Made by a program: the position numbers and the translations under genes. DNA of 64,000 nt, taken from positions 13,330,001 to 13,394,000 of the forward strand of contig CM041465.1 of assembly GCA_023213395.1 (NCBI GenBank), in the 5' to 3' direction. The notes beneath the pieces are model-generated. The model was not told the DNA's origin. It made no database searches and saw nothing but the letters and a program-made list of their open reading frames with translations. Positions 1 to 10,868 of this stretch are shown piece by piece (the first letter of the stretch is position 1; each line of letters starts with the position of its first letter). Source of the stretch: Cycas panzhihuaensis (lineage: Eukaryota; Cycadophyta).

Positions 1-1499
1 AATTTTTATGCCTTTAAAGTTGCATACAAGTAATAAAACTTCAATTACAATCCTCATATAAGAAACTAGTCACACAACTTTAAGATTCTATCACAATTGG
101 AGTAGGAGAGACTCCAAAAGGATCCTTGAATCTCTATTAGTCTAAAAAATTAAGTATACATTCCATTAAACACTTTTTTTTTTTTTTTTAAAGGAAGAAA
201 GCAAACCTAAGAGTGAAACCATTCAAGTAATGAAACTAATACTTCTTTCTTAGTGCAAAAATTTACCTCAAAATGACTATTTTCTTTTAATTAATTAATT
301 CTTTCTAAATTTCTCATTTAAAACAAGTAAAGGAAGAAAAACAACAAGCAACAAGGGCTAAACCATAGCTAAATACAAGTCAAAAGAGATGGCAAACTAC
401 TTGGAATATATCCCACTATGAAAGAATATGAACAGATAGCTATTTGAATAGTGGAGAGATAACCATGCCCCACCCTAGCCTATCTTTTATTAACCCCATA
501 AAGGGATGAACTTTTAGCTAATATTCCAAGCCAAAAAATTCATACAAGATTACCACAATAACCAACTAAAAGAGAGAGCAAATTCTAAGTAAGAAACAAC
601 CTCCAATAAACAGTGAACTAATAAGAAATCATATAGGAAAGATCTTACTAATTTAGAAGATTTTTTAGGCTGAAAATCTTGAGATAAACTATAAAACTTG
701 AAGAACAAACCATTAATATTCAAATATTAGTATAACAAAAAGACACAACATCAAAATCTCCTTTTGGTTTCACTCATAAGCATCACCAAAAGATAATCTT
801 GAAGTCACAACAATAATAGTCCTAAAAAAGTCTCTAAAAATCTCTTAAAATCCACACAAACTTGAAAATTTCATGTTCTAGATCTCTATCCTCAAAAATA
901 ACATAGTACTAATCATTCTAGGGTATTCAAGAGATAAGATTTCATTGAATCTAGGTGGTATCATGTAAAAATCTGGTGCACTAGCTAAGTTTTGCATGCA
1001 TAACAATAAAAAATGTGACCAGTCATATTTTTGGCAACACCAAAAATGTGCCAAGTGAAAAAGTAAAACTTGACTCATAAAAAAGTCAAAAATTATGTTT
1101 TAATGATAAACTTAAATACAAATGACTTTATAAATGAGGAAAGAAGCCCAAAACAAGATGGAAACGATAAGAATAAGCTAAAAAATGATCAAACAAATAC
1201 AAATTGTGGGTGAAATTAAGAATAAAACTTTAAAAATGACATGTCTTAAAGGAAACTTATATTGAAGTGATCATGAAAGGAAAATTGTAATGCTATAATG
1301 TTAGCCATTAGTAAGTGATAGCAAAATATACATCAATCATCATTCATCATGCATCATAAAGTAAGATCAATGTATTAATTCAATAAAACATGGCCTAACT
1401 CATCACAAAATAAGTCTATAATTCATTTTTCTCATAAAACCATAGAAGAACTATATCAAAAGTCATAAGTACAAATAAGAAGCCAAGTTTTAGTAAAAC
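1..1499. other. AT-rich stretch without recognisable gene
   Basis: This stretch is AT-rich, contains a T/A homopolymer run near 172-191, and has no open frame resembling a known protein on either strand. By position it should hold the integrase part of copia A, whose protease lies just to the right on the minus strand. I read the minus strand and could not find the integrase motifs there. A further unrecognised insertion or extreme decay would explain this. Confidence 0.5.
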
Positions 1500-2536
1500 A
1501 TTTGGCATTGTTTAAGGTAGATTTTTCATCAAGATAGGAGCATTCACCTTATTCTTAGACATAAGGTTGGTCCTCTACCATGATATATTTTCCCTTATTA
1601 GGTTGGGTATTTTGAGCCATTTAACATGATTTTATTAGTGGGTTAGTAGCTAGGGGAACACCATCAAGCTTGTATAAGCAACTATCTTTATGTTCTATTG
1701 CCACAAGTTGTCCAGTAGCATGATTAGTGATAGTATATATACCTTAACTAGAGAGTGCATCTAGATTTTGCTTGTCAATTTAGCTGACAAAAAGTAGGTT
1801 TATTTTTATGGTTGGAACTAACAACACATTATTAAAGTGGTGTCTAATTTTATTTCCAAATGTGGCTATTTAAGCATTGATTAGATAGGTTTCCTCCAAC
1901 ATGTCTTCCATGCTAGTCATATGGCATGTGGCACCTAAATCAAGTAACTAAGAGTTGTTACTACATTGAGATGACAATGTTACAAAGAATAATTTTTAAG
2001 AGGAGGTATCTTGAGTATCTTCCACATTGCCTCCTTACTAAGTGTTGAGGTTATTCCTTGGATTTCTAGGTAGGAACTAATGCCTATTTTATTGACGTTG
2101 ATTCTAATTTAGTCTTTAATTTTAATTCTATTAATAGAATTGGCCTAGTTATAAGCTTGATAGCCCTTCTTGTAGATAGACAAGGCCTCTCTATTGAGGA
2201 AGAGGACCTCCTTATTATAGATAAGGGGCTCTTTATTAAGAGCTTGGTCCTCCTTATTGATAGCTAGGTCATCCTTATTGATAGCTAAGTGCTCCTTGTT
2301 GATAGTTAGGTGCTCCTTATTGAAATTTGGGTCCTCTTAATTAATAATATGGGAATCCTTATTAGAAGTTAGGTCTATATGATTGTCCCCCTTGATTTTG
2401 TAGCATCTAAATATCAACTTATCTTCTCTTACATTCAATAGATAGATGGCTATTTTTCCCTTAATAGAAGCAAGTGACATTTGGTCTAACTTATTGATTT
2501 CTTTATGATTAAGGATGTAATATTTGATAGGGTTAT
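1500..2536 (-). pseudogene. pol: Copia A: protease and pre-integrase remnant
   Basis: Read on the minus strand, roughly 1960-1900 gives a retroviral-type aspartic protease signature, LLDLGATCHMT, close to the copia form WLLDSGATCHMT. Downstream, about 1730-1610, the frame continues as a pre-integrase-like stretch (GQLVAIEHKDSCLYKLDGVP). Stops and frameshifts are frequent, so this is a dead copy. The segment 2040-2500 on the same strand is low-complexity and repeats a motif around CTCCTTATTGATAG; it should correspond to the gag C-terminal and linker part. Element E1 cuts this copia at 2536/2537, and its gag resumes at 9776. Confidence 0.7.
2532..2536. repeat. Target site duplication of E1, left copy
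   Basis: GTTAT stands directly before the 5' LTR and is repeated exactly at 9776-9780 after the 3' LTR. Five bases is the usual duplication length for LTR elements, so both ends of E1 are defined to the base. Confidence 0.93.
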
Positions 2537-3768
2537 TGATCCATTTCAGATCTTTAAAATACTCTAAATACTTTATTTTTCAAGTAAATGGTCTTTATGT
2601 AGTAGAAAATTACCTTTAAAAGGCTTAATTAGTCTTTATTTAGTAGAAATATGCCTTTAAAAGGCTTAAAAAATGTAAAAAAATGTATTTCTATAAGTAC
2701 AAAAAGGTGCTATAATCGCTACTAAGTCGCTATTAAGGTGCTACAAGCGCTACTAAGGTGCTACTAAGGTGCTATAATCGCTACTAAGGTGTTACGCAAG
2801 TGCTACGGCTACTACGAGCTACTACAGTTACTACTTGAGCTACTACAGTCACATGTAGGTACTACGCAGATCGCTACATCGCTACGCTTACCGCGGATCT
2901 GCTACGCTAGCTGTTGATCTTGCTACGCAGCTGCGGATCTTGCTACGGACTGCTACGCAGAAGTCAAAAAATGGAAAAATAACAAAAATGGAAATGGGTT
3001 TGACGGCACCAACCATAACCGTTTGGCACGAAATTTGAGGAGAAGGTGCGCACACGTGTCCTCTACGCATTCAAAGAGGAAAAACTTCAAAATAAAAGGA
3101 TTTCTCCAAGATTTTACAAACCGTTTTGAAAGCCCTTGGAAAACGGAAAAATAGAAATATCTCTCTCAAATGGAAACGCTTTTAAGCGAAATTCGAGAGA
3201 GGAATTTAGAGGATCTCGATAGATATTTTTGACAGAAAAAAGAGGACGCCGCAGCCCTAGATGTAGCACAGAGTAAGATTCAAGGAAAGCTTCAAGAAAT
3301 CGACTTTCTGGAAGGAGAACAGCTCCAAAGTGTGAAAATTTACGTTGGGAGAGAACATAGCAAAAACACAGCGGAAAAAACCTGTTGCGGGGATCTTGAA
3401 GGAGCCCAAGAAATCATAGTTACAGCCAAGAAGAGAAGATAGCAAGAGCAACAGTCCCAGAAGAGACACTAGCCAGTTTCTTCCTCACCAAAACGGGGTT
3501 TTTGGTAACAAAAGACCAAAAATAGATTTACAGACTTCAAGACGGGGGTTCTAGCAAATGAGTAGTAGCTCAAGAAGTGCCCAGCTCTAATTTTCTCTCT
3601 CCCAAAACACTGCAGCAGTTCCTTGCATGCTCAACAGAGCGCAAATAAAGGAGTTTTTATAAGAAAAATTCCAAAAAATTTCTAATTCTATGTAATAATA
3701 TGTAAATTGATTCTGGATTTTGTTTCAATTGGTTAAAGTTTTTACTTTCCCATTCAAGATTCAGATCA
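2537..3768 (+). repeat. E1 5' LTR
   Basis: The LTR is 1232 bp with TG...CA ends. It matches 8502-9775 along its whole length. The main length difference lies in the CTAC-rich tandem array at 2705-2965. The part after the array contains a conserved block around the CACACGTGTCC word (3052-3062) that is nearly identical in the other LTR. Confidence 0.95.
2705..2965 (+). repeat. CTAC-rich tandem array in the E1 5' LTR
   Basis: Irregular short units built on GCTAC/GGTGCTACTAAG repeat many times, first spaced by TAAG-type spacers, then by GATCTTGCTACGCAGCTG-like units. The other LTR has the same array (8678-8965) with a different unit arrangement, so it expanded or contracted after insertion. Its position early in the LTR puts it in U3, where tandem repeats often act as transcription-factor sites; that role is inference. 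Confidence 0.8.
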
Positions 3769-3775
3769 ATATTTT

Positions 3776-3787
3776 TGGTATCAGAGC
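3776..3787 (+). promoter_or_regulatory. E1 primer binding site (initiator Met tRNA)
   Basis: TGGTATCAGAGC lies seven bases inside the 5' LTR end and is complementary to the 3' end of plant initiator methionine tRNA. It primes minus-strand DNA synthesis. Confidence 0.92.
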
Positions 3788-3883
3788 TAGTTTATTGAAA
3801 CCCTTGGGATTTTAGGGATTTTAAAGAAAAAGAAAGAAAAGAAAAAGGAAAAAAATCATCTTGCTTTCATTGTAGAAGTTTTT

Positions 3884-4990
3884 ATGAAAACTAGATACCA
3901 ATATCTGTTAACGGGTGAATCTCTAACCAAGCCTCTGGAGAGAGAAAGAAAACAGCGAAGGAAAATGGCTAATCCGGAACAGAAAATGGAAGAAAGGTTC
4001 GTGAAAATGGAGCAGAACCTGGATAGGTTAACTAAGTTTATGGCACAGCTAGTTGCAACTTCTTCTTCAACAGCCAAAGGCGTAAAGAAGGAAGAAGAAG
4101 AACCGATGAAAGAGGAGACGAATGAAGAGTTGGTAGAAGACCAACAAGAAAATGATGAAGAAGATGACAATCTAGCAGTATTCACACATCCATTCAAGGT
4201 AGAGGCAAAACTTGAATTGCCCATCTATGATGGAACGTTGGATGCTGAAAAATTAGATAATTGGCTGGACCAACTAGAAACTTATTTCTCCATTTATGGG
4301 TATAAAACCGAGAAAATAACTTTTGCTAGGTTAAAATTATCTAAACATGCATTAGTTTGGTGGAATGTATACATTAAATCCCATAATATAAATGAAATCA
4401 CTTGGCAACAGTTTAAAATCCTCATAAAGAAGCAATTCTATCCTATTGGATATGAAGAGCAACAGAGGATTAAATGGGAATATTACCGACAGGAAAGAGG
4501 CCAAAATGTCCAAGATTACACAACAGAATTTCAAAAGCAAGCTGTTGTGTTGGGTATCTCTTTACTGGGCAAAGACATGATGCTGAAATATATTGGAGGA
4601 CTGCACCAAAGATATTCAAAGAAGAACTTCAACTGTTTGAAGTCAAATCGCTCGATGAAGCCAGCAAGAAGGCGATTGCCATAGAAAAGAGGAATAAGAA
4701 GGTTTATGCTGAAAGGAAAAGGTTTACACCTCCAGAAGGTAGCAACAAACCTGCCCGAGGAATGAAGTTTCCAGGTAAAATTGGACAACAATCTATTAGA
4801 GGTTTTGGCAAGATGAAACAAGCCAATACCACCCAAATCAAAATCACTTGTACTCATTGCAAGTGAGCAGGTCACATCATAGAAGATTGTTGGTTTCTAC
4901 ACCCAGAGAAGGGACCCAAGAACAAGGGGAAAGGTAAAGTTAAGACTAAAGGTAAAACTTTACTTAACTCTGTAAGTGATGAAAATGTTT
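3884..4990 (+). pseudogene. gag: E1 gag with zinc knuckle (frameshifted)
   Basis: This is the capsid/nucleocapsid precursor that packages element RNA. The N-terminal part (3884 to about 4590) has a basic start, an acidic Glu-rich stretch (about residues 75-105), then the retrotransposon gag domain beginning around YDGTLDAEKLDNWL and including ALVWWN. Near 4590 the frame shifts by one; the continuation is read in the frame of 4474-4866. A CCHC zinc knuckle begins CTHCK at the end of that frame and is interrupted by an in-frame TGA at 4864-4866 before its His and last Cys (AGHIIEDC). An upstream ATG at 3884 and another at 3965 (MANPEQ) are both possible starts; I cannot decide between them. Confidence 0.85.
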
Positions 4991-5016
4991 GTGGCATTGA
5001 AGAAGCCAATGAGAAG

Positions 5017-5463
5017 TTGATGCTCATGGCTAATGCGGAGCCTGGAAATAACTATCAGCAAGTTGATCCAGAGATTAGAGAGGAGCTCTTCATGGTAAGA
5101 ATCCAAGTGAAGCAAAGCATGGTTGATGCCATCTTTTATGGAGGAAGTCAAAAGAATCTAATCTCAGAAGCATTGGTAAAGAAACTGGGATTAAAGATGC
5201 ATGCACATCCAAAACCATATCCTCTTGGATGGTTGCAAAAATATTCAGAGTTACAGGTTAGTCACCAATGTAAGTTTAAATTTACAATTTCTGAAAAGTT
5301 CATTAATGAAGTTGAATGTGAAGTAGTCCCTTTGGATGTTTGTCAAGTCGTGTTTGGCAGCCCATATCTCTATGATAGAGATGAAGTTCACCACAGGAGG
5401 CTGAGAAAGATTCGACTCATCAAGGACGGGAGATCATATCTGATCAATGCATCAAAACCATAG
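5017..5463 (+). pseudogene. pol: E1 aspartic protease region
   Basis: A gag-pol protease domain of the pepsin-like retroviral type, which would cleave the polyprotein. The expected D-S/T-G active-site triad is changed: the equivalent stretch reads VDAIFYGGSQKNLIS, where the motif should be close to IDSGSTHNFIS. The later strand (CEVVPLDVCQVVFGSPYL) fits the family's conserved ILG.P(W/Y)L region. Its frame continues that of the gag C-terminal half. A TAG at 5461-5463 ends the frame, and further stops follow before RT. The altered active site means it is inactive here. Confidence 0.8.
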
Positions 5464-5679
5464 AAGAAGATTTCTCTCATATCTTCCCAACAAGCAAAAA
5501 GATTAATTAATGCTTGTAGGAAGTTTATGCTACTAATGATAAAGCCAAAGGTGGAAGAAAATGAGCAAGCAAAGTCCTCAATACAGGCACTGGATAGGCA
5601 GCAAGTGTAGTAGATTGAAGGCCTAAGGAATAGGTACAGTGACGTATTCCAAGAGCCGAAAGGGCTACCTCCTAAAAGG

Positions 5680-6480
5680 GCAATTGAACATAAAATCCAG
5701 CTGGTTGCTGATTCACCTTTGTCGAATCTTAGTCTCTACCGAAACTTAGTTTTGGAGAATGAAGAGATTAAGAGGCAGATTCAAGAACTCTTGGAACAAG
5801 GAGTGATTAAGCCGAGTTGTTCTCCATGTGGATCACCTATTGTTTTAGTGCCAAAGAAAGATGGAGGATAGAGAATGTGCATCGACTACCGAGCTTTGAA
5901 CAAGATCACCATAAAGAACAGACATCCCTTACCACGGATAGATGACTTGTTGGACCACCGGTCAAGAAGATATTTCAGCAAAATGGACCTAAAATCAGGT
6001 TACCATCAGGTTCGAATCCGAGAGGAGGATACTTGGAAGACAGCCTTCAAATCGAAGCAAGGATTATTCAAATGGTTGGTGATGTCGTTTGGTCTGTGCA
6101 ATGCACCTGCCACCTTCATGAGATTGATGAATGAGGTATTAAGACCCTTCATTGATGACTTTGTAATTATTTATCTAGATGATATTCTGATTTTCAGCCA
6201 TACATGGGAGGAGTACCTCCAACATATTGAGCAAGTGCTCAAAGTTCTCCAAGAACAGCAGTTAAAACTAAATCTAAAGAAGTGCGAGTTTGGAAAGTAA
6301 TCTCTCATCTTCTTAGGTTTTGTGGTTGGAGGAGGAGAATTGAAGATTGACCCAGCAAAGATCAAAGTCATTCTCAATTAGACCACACCCAAGACAACCA
6401 CGGAGGTAAGAAGTTTCATTGGTGCATGTCAATATTTAAGAAAATTTATTTTCAGATTCTCTCCAATTGCGGCACCTCTT
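5680..6480 (+). pseudogene. pol: E1 reverse transcriptase
   Basis: RNA-dependent DNA polymerase of the element. The N-terminal thumb-side block EQGVIKPSCSPCGSPIVLVP is followed by a stop at 5869-5871, then the open stretch 5875-6300 begins MCIDYRALNK, holds FSKMDLKSGYHQVRI, GLCNAPATF and the catalytic YLDD box at about 6172-6183, and ends at a TAA. The connection domain continues as IFLGFVVGGG and TTEVRSFIGACQYLRKFI up to about 6480 in the same frame. The catalytic Asp pair and the upstream Asp are present, but several stops break the frame. Confidence 0.9.
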
Positions 6481-6486
6481 CATGCA

Positions 6487-6965
6487 TTGACGGGAGGACA
6501 TGCAAAGTTTCATTGGGAGAATGAACAAGAAAAAGCTTTCATACTTTTGAAGCAGAAAATCTGCGAGGCACCAGTGTTAGCTTTACGTTCACTGCAGAAG
6601 CCATTTGAATTGGAGACTGATGCTTCAGGTTATACCATGGGAGCAGTATTAAAGCAAGAAGGAAAACCGATAGCTTACCATTTAGAGACATTCAATGGAG
6701 CTATCATAAACTACCCAACTTATGATAAGGAGCTCTATGCACTGCACCAAGCAGTGAAGCATTGGAGACCCTATTTATTGGGAAAAGAAGTGGTCATCCA
6801 CACTGACCACAAGCCTTTGCAATTTTTGCAGACTCAGTCCAAGTTGCAGCACGCTAGGCACATGAAGAGGATGTCCTATTTGCAGCAGTTTCACATCGTG
6901 GTAAAATACAAGAAAGGAACGACGAATAAGATTGCAAACTTGCTGTCTAGACCTCCTCAACAGCA
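6487..6965 (+). pseudogene. pol: E1 RNase H
   Basis: This domain degrades the RNA strand of the RNA/DNA hybrid. It is in the same frame as RT. Motifs in order: KPFELETDASGYTMGAVL (first Asp), YPTYDKELYAL (Glu), VVIHTDHKPLQFL (Asp), then KYKKGTTNKIANLLSR, in which the final N.vADaLSR Asp of the family is replaced (IANLL). One open frame from 6487 to 7413 joins it to the first half of integrase without a break, showing that the two were made as one polyprotein. Confidence 0.9.
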
Positions 6966-7159
6966 AGGTAATTCCAGTTTGTTGGTAGCTATGCAATTTC
7001 AACCTTTCTGCCATGATGAATATGTTGATTTGTATTTGAAAGATGAGGCATTTAAGCCTATCTTTGAGCACAAAGAAGGAAAAGTAGTTGTAGATTTCCA
7101 GCTGAAAGATGGACTTCTTTGTAAGCAAGATAAGCTTTGTATTCCAAAGCATGCAGACC

Positions 7160-7860
7160 AAATGAAGTGGATAAGAGAAACTCACACCTCTCGAGTTACA
7201 GGACACTTTGGAGTGGGAAAGACGTTGCTAAATTTGCAGCGATATATGTATTCGCCAAATATGCAGCAAGATGTGACTACAGCAGTACGAAGGTGTATAT
7301 TATATAGTACATCAAAGCTAGCCAATAGGAAGTTTGGATTGTACATTCCACTTCCCATTCCATCACGACCGTGGGAAAGTATCTCCATGGATTTCTTAGG
7401 AGGACTACCATAAACCAAAAATGGTATGGATTATTTGTTTATTGTTGTTGATCAGTTCAGTAAAATGGTGATGTTGATTCCCTGTAGGAAAACACATACA
7501 GGAGAAGACATAGCTAGATTATTTTTCCAGCATGTTTGGAAGTATTTTGGACTTTCCAACTCAATCATTTCTGATCGAGACAGCAGATTTCTGAGTCATT
7601 TTTGACAAACACTTTGGGGAATGATGGATACGAAGTTAAAGATGAGTACAACTTTTCATCCTCAAATAGATGGCCATACTGAAGTTATCAACAAGACATT
7701 GGTACAACTGTTACAAGGATACAATGCCAAGCATCCTAAGACTTAGGATGAAAGTCTCCCATACTTACAATTTGCATTCAATAGAGCTATCCATAGCTCA
7801 ACCCAGAAATCACCATTTGAGGTATGTTTGGGATTTCTACCTGCAAGTCCTTTCAATTTA
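7160..7860 (+). pseudogene. pol: E1 integrase
   Basis: DDE integrase that inserts the cDNA. The N-terminal HHCC zinc-binding region is present around GHFGVGKTLLNLQRYMYSP, but the second Cys of the C..C pair is a Tyr (RRCILYSTSK). The catalytic triad is readable: Asp in ISMDFLGGLP, Asp in IISDRDSRFLS, Glu in HTEVINKTLVQ. A TAA after GGLP (7411-7413), a TGA after LSHF (near 7603) and a TAG near 7744 break it. The end of the core (QKSPFEVCLGFLPASP) runs into the next open stretch. Confidence 0.88.
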
Positions 7861-8457
7861 GAATTTTCTGCTCAACTTTCTATAGGAAATGGAAAGGAGG
7901 AAGAAGGAGATGAAAAGGCACAAAGATTCTTGGAAAGAATCAAGAAAATCCATCAACAGGTTGAAGAGCAACTTCAAAAGTCTCAACAGAGATACAAGCA
8001 GCGACATGATGCACATAGAACCAGCCATTCCTTTAAGGAAGGAGATAGAGTTTGGTTGCACCTCAGTAAGAAAAGATTGCAAGGTAAAGGCAAAAAGTTA
8101 AAGCCTTTACGATATGGTCCTTTTACAATTTTGAAGAAAATTGGGGAAAATGCTTTCCAGCTTGAACTTCTAGAATTCATGAAGATGTATTCCATAGTGA
8201 ATGTTGAGAATCTGAAGATGTTCGAGCCATCCATGTTGGATGAAGATGAAGATGGAGTTCCACTCTTACCAAACCCAGAGGAGTTACGGATAGAGAAAGA
8301 GGAACCAATGCAAAATGATTGTATTCTTCAAAGGAAGCAGACCAAGACTCGAAGAGGCATAATCGAGTCCTTCAGAATTGCAGAGAAAGGACAAGTACCT
8401 AACAAAGTAAAATGGTACAATAAGGAAGTAGGGAAAATCAAATTCCCTCATCTATAA
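7828..8457 (+). pseudogene. pol: E1 integrase C-terminus and chromodomain-like tail
   Basis: This is an open frame of 209 codons. Residues 40-135 carry the post-core features of gypsy integrases: a coiled Gln/Lys-rich stretch, the GDRVWLHLSKKRL block and LKPLRYGPFTILKKIG. The last 50 residues (ILQRKQTKTRRGIIESFRIA ... KVKWYNKE) resemble the chromodomain pattern ILd.R.....r....flVKW.g...eeatWe of plant chromoviruses, but the aromatic cage is not convincing. A chromodomain would steer insertion to heterochromatin. The stop is at 8455-8457, 44 bases before the 3' LTR. Confidence 0.7.
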
Positions 8458-8486
8458 CTATAAAGTTCATGAGGCTATGAACTCCT

Positions 8487-8498
8487 AAAAAAGGGGAG
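8487..8498 (+). promoter_or_regulatory. E1 polypurine tract
   Basis: AAAAAAGGGGAG stands three bases before the 3' LTR and is the expected primer for plus-strand synthesis. Confidence 0.88.
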
Positions 8499-8501
8499 TT
8501 T

Positions 8502-9775
8502 TGATCCATTTCAGATCTTTAAAATACTCTAAATACTTTCTTTTTCAAGTAAATGGTCTTTATGTAGTAGAAAATTGCCTTTAAAAGGCTTAATTGGTCT
8601 TCATTTAGTAGAAATATGCCTTTAAAACGCTTAAAAAATGTAAAAAAGTGTATTTCTATAAGTACAAAAAGATGTTATAACTGCTACCAAGCTACTATTA
8701 AGGTGCTACAACTGCTACCAAGGTGCTACTAAGGTGCTGTAACTGCTACCAAGGTGTTACGCAAGTGCTACGACTGCTATGGAGCTACTACAGGCTACTA
8801 CGGAGCTACTACAGGCTATTACAGAAGTACTACGTAGACTGCTACACTACTACGCCAGCTGCGGATCTTGCTATGCTAGCTGTTGATCTTGCTATGCAGC
8901 TACGGATCTTGCTACGCTAGCTGCTGATCTTGCTACGCAGCTGCGGATCTTGCTACGGACTGCTACGCAGAAGTCAAAAAATGGAAAAATAACAAAAACG
9001 GAAACGGTTTTGATGGCACCAACGGTAACCGTTTGGCACGAAATTTGAGGAGAAGGTGCGCACACGTGTCCTCTACGCATTCAAAGAGAAAAAACTTCAA
9101 AATAAAAGGATTTCTCTAAGATTTTACAAACCATTTTGAAAGCCATTGGAAAACGGAAAAATAGAAATATCTCTCTCAAATGGAAATGCTTTTAAGCGAA
9201 ATTCGAGAGAGGAATTCGAAGGATCTTGACAGAGATTTTTGATAGAAAAAAGAGGACGCCGGAGCCCTAGATGTAGCATAGAGCAAGATTCAAGGAAAGC
9301 TTCAAGAAATCAACTTTTCAGAAGGAGAACGGCTCCAAAGTGTGAAAATCTACGTTGGGAGAGAGAACACAGTAAACGCAATGAAAAACCCGCTGGTGGA
9401 TCTTGAAGGAGCCCAGGAAATCGTAGTTGCAGTAAAGAAGAGAAGACAAAGAAGAGCAAGCATCCGTAAGAGACGCTAGCCAGTTTCTTCCTCACCAAAA
9501 CGGGGTTTTTGGTAACAAAAGACCAAAAATAGCTTTACAGACTTCGAGACGGAGGTTCCAGCAAATGAGCAGCAGCTTAAGAAGTGCCCAGCTCTCATTT
9601 TCTCTCTCCCAAAATGCTACAGTAGTTCCTTGCATGCTCAACAGAGCGCAAACAAAGGAGTTTTTATAAGAAAATTTCCAAAAAAAATCTAATTCTATGT
9701 AATAATATGTAAATTGATTCTAGATTTTGTTTCAATTGGTTAAAGTTTTTACTTTCCCATTCAAGATTCAGATCA
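8502..9775 (+). repeat. E1 3' LTR
   Basis: The LTR is 1274 bp, 42 bp longer than its partner because the CTAC-rich array (8678-8965) is arranged differently. Outside the array the two LTRs match closely, with scattered transitions. It ends ATTCAGATCA directly before the GTTAT duplication. Confidence 0.95.
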
Positions 9776-10868
9776 GTTATTGAGGCCATTGAACTTATTT
9801 AGAGGAAGTGCTAACTTATTATGATTGCTACTAAGTTGGTAATTAACTTGTCTCTAGTGATATGTCTAAGGAATCAAGTTGTTAAGCAAGATTTTATAGT
9901 TGATTTGGCTACTGTGTTGGATGCTAAATAATCTTGCCCCTCTTTAAATTCTTGGCGACAAATGTAGGGGCTAAATGAGAGGTAGATGTTACTTTTTGGT
10001 GTTTAAGGATGTTCTCTTCTCTTAATAAGAGTCCTTCAAATGTGATAAAGTCTATTTTGGTGTAATTATTATGAAGTTTAGAAATGAAGATATTGTATTT
10101 GATAGGGAGGATATTAAGGATGTTGGATATAAGGTCATAATCTCATAGAGGTTCACTAAGGGTTACTAGTTGATTTCTTATTATCTTAGCCTTAGTAGTT
10201 GACCAGTGACATTTCTAATAAAAGGGATTCTAAACACACATTCTTTCAGGGTCAAAGATCTTAACTCATCTTTTCTCTTTTAAAGGGAGCATAAGATGCT
10301 CCAAGATTCATGAGAAGTTTATGTAGTTTTTATATTTTGATCCACTTAATTTTCTATAACCAAGTGAATGAAAGACAAGGTTATATTATCCTTATCTTTA
10401 AAGTTGGCTAAGGTAATTAGATTTGGTAGAATGACAATGCTGGGATCATTAAGATCTTGGGTAGGGTTAGGTAAAGGAATATCACCATTAACATAACTCC
10501 AATAGTCATTTATGATGAGGAGGTTCTTTACTTATTTCTTCTAAGCTATGAAATTATTTAGGTCATGAAGTTTAATAGTGTTAGATAGGAGCATTTGGGC
10601 TACTATATTTGAGGTGTCTTTTAGTTTTGAGTCTTTTGTGCTTATGTTCCATCTACCTAAGGGGATACTATTTTAGAATTCTATGTTTATGGGTCTCCAA
10701 ATAAGCTCTTGGTTATTATCTTATCTAGTGGTACCTACCCATAAGTGGTAAATCAAAGACCCTATATACTAGTACATGAGCTCAAGGCTCAATATACCTT
10801 AGTACATGGGTTACAAAGAAGGTCAAAGACCCCCCTCATTTATTAGTCTACCTATGAAAAACTTATAC
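9776..10868 (-). pseudogene. gag: Copia A: gag remnant
   Basis: The minus strand from about 10620 leftward resembles a Ty1/copia gag: LNNFIA.KK.VKNLLIINDYW and YVNGDIPLPNP match the W.....LL...lW..v.g region. Near 10140-10030 another frame gives SNILNILPIKYNIFISKLHN followed by a LLLREE-like stretch, the typical 'ILGSLP.sYd.fv..L ... LL.eE' part of copia gag. Several frameshifts and stops are present. The first five bases, GTTAT, are the right target duplication of E1. At 10868 the remnant is cut by E2; it resumes at 28057 as untranslated leader. Confidence 0.72.
10864..10868. repeat. Target site duplication of E2, left copy
   Basis: TATAC before the left LTR corresponds to TATGC at 28057-28061 after the right LTR. 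Four of five bases match; the difference is a single transition. Confidence 0.8.

Larger units (their letters stand above)
2537..9775 (+). mobile_element. E1: complete but decayed Ty3/gypsy element
   Basis: This is a full-length element with paired LTRs (2537-3768 and 8502-9775), both starting TGATCCATTTCAG and ending ATTCAGATCA, a perfect 5-bp TSD, an initiator-Met type primer site and a polypurine tract. The internal order is gag, zinc knuckle, protease, RT, RNase H, integrase, which is the Ty3/gypsy order. It looks like one continuous gag-pol frame: the gag N-terminus is in one frame, and everything from about 4590 onward is in another after a single frameshift, with about ten stop codons. 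A chromodomain-like tail after integrase suggests a chromovirus. It is inserted in copia A. Confidence 0.93.

Noticed and set aside
878-1078. 66-codon minus-strand frame
   Set aside because: No similarity to any protein I know; AT-rich surroundings make such a frame likely by chance.
2705-2965. CRISPR-like array
   Set aside because: Units are short, irregular and lack unique spacers; the array is part of a plant LTR.
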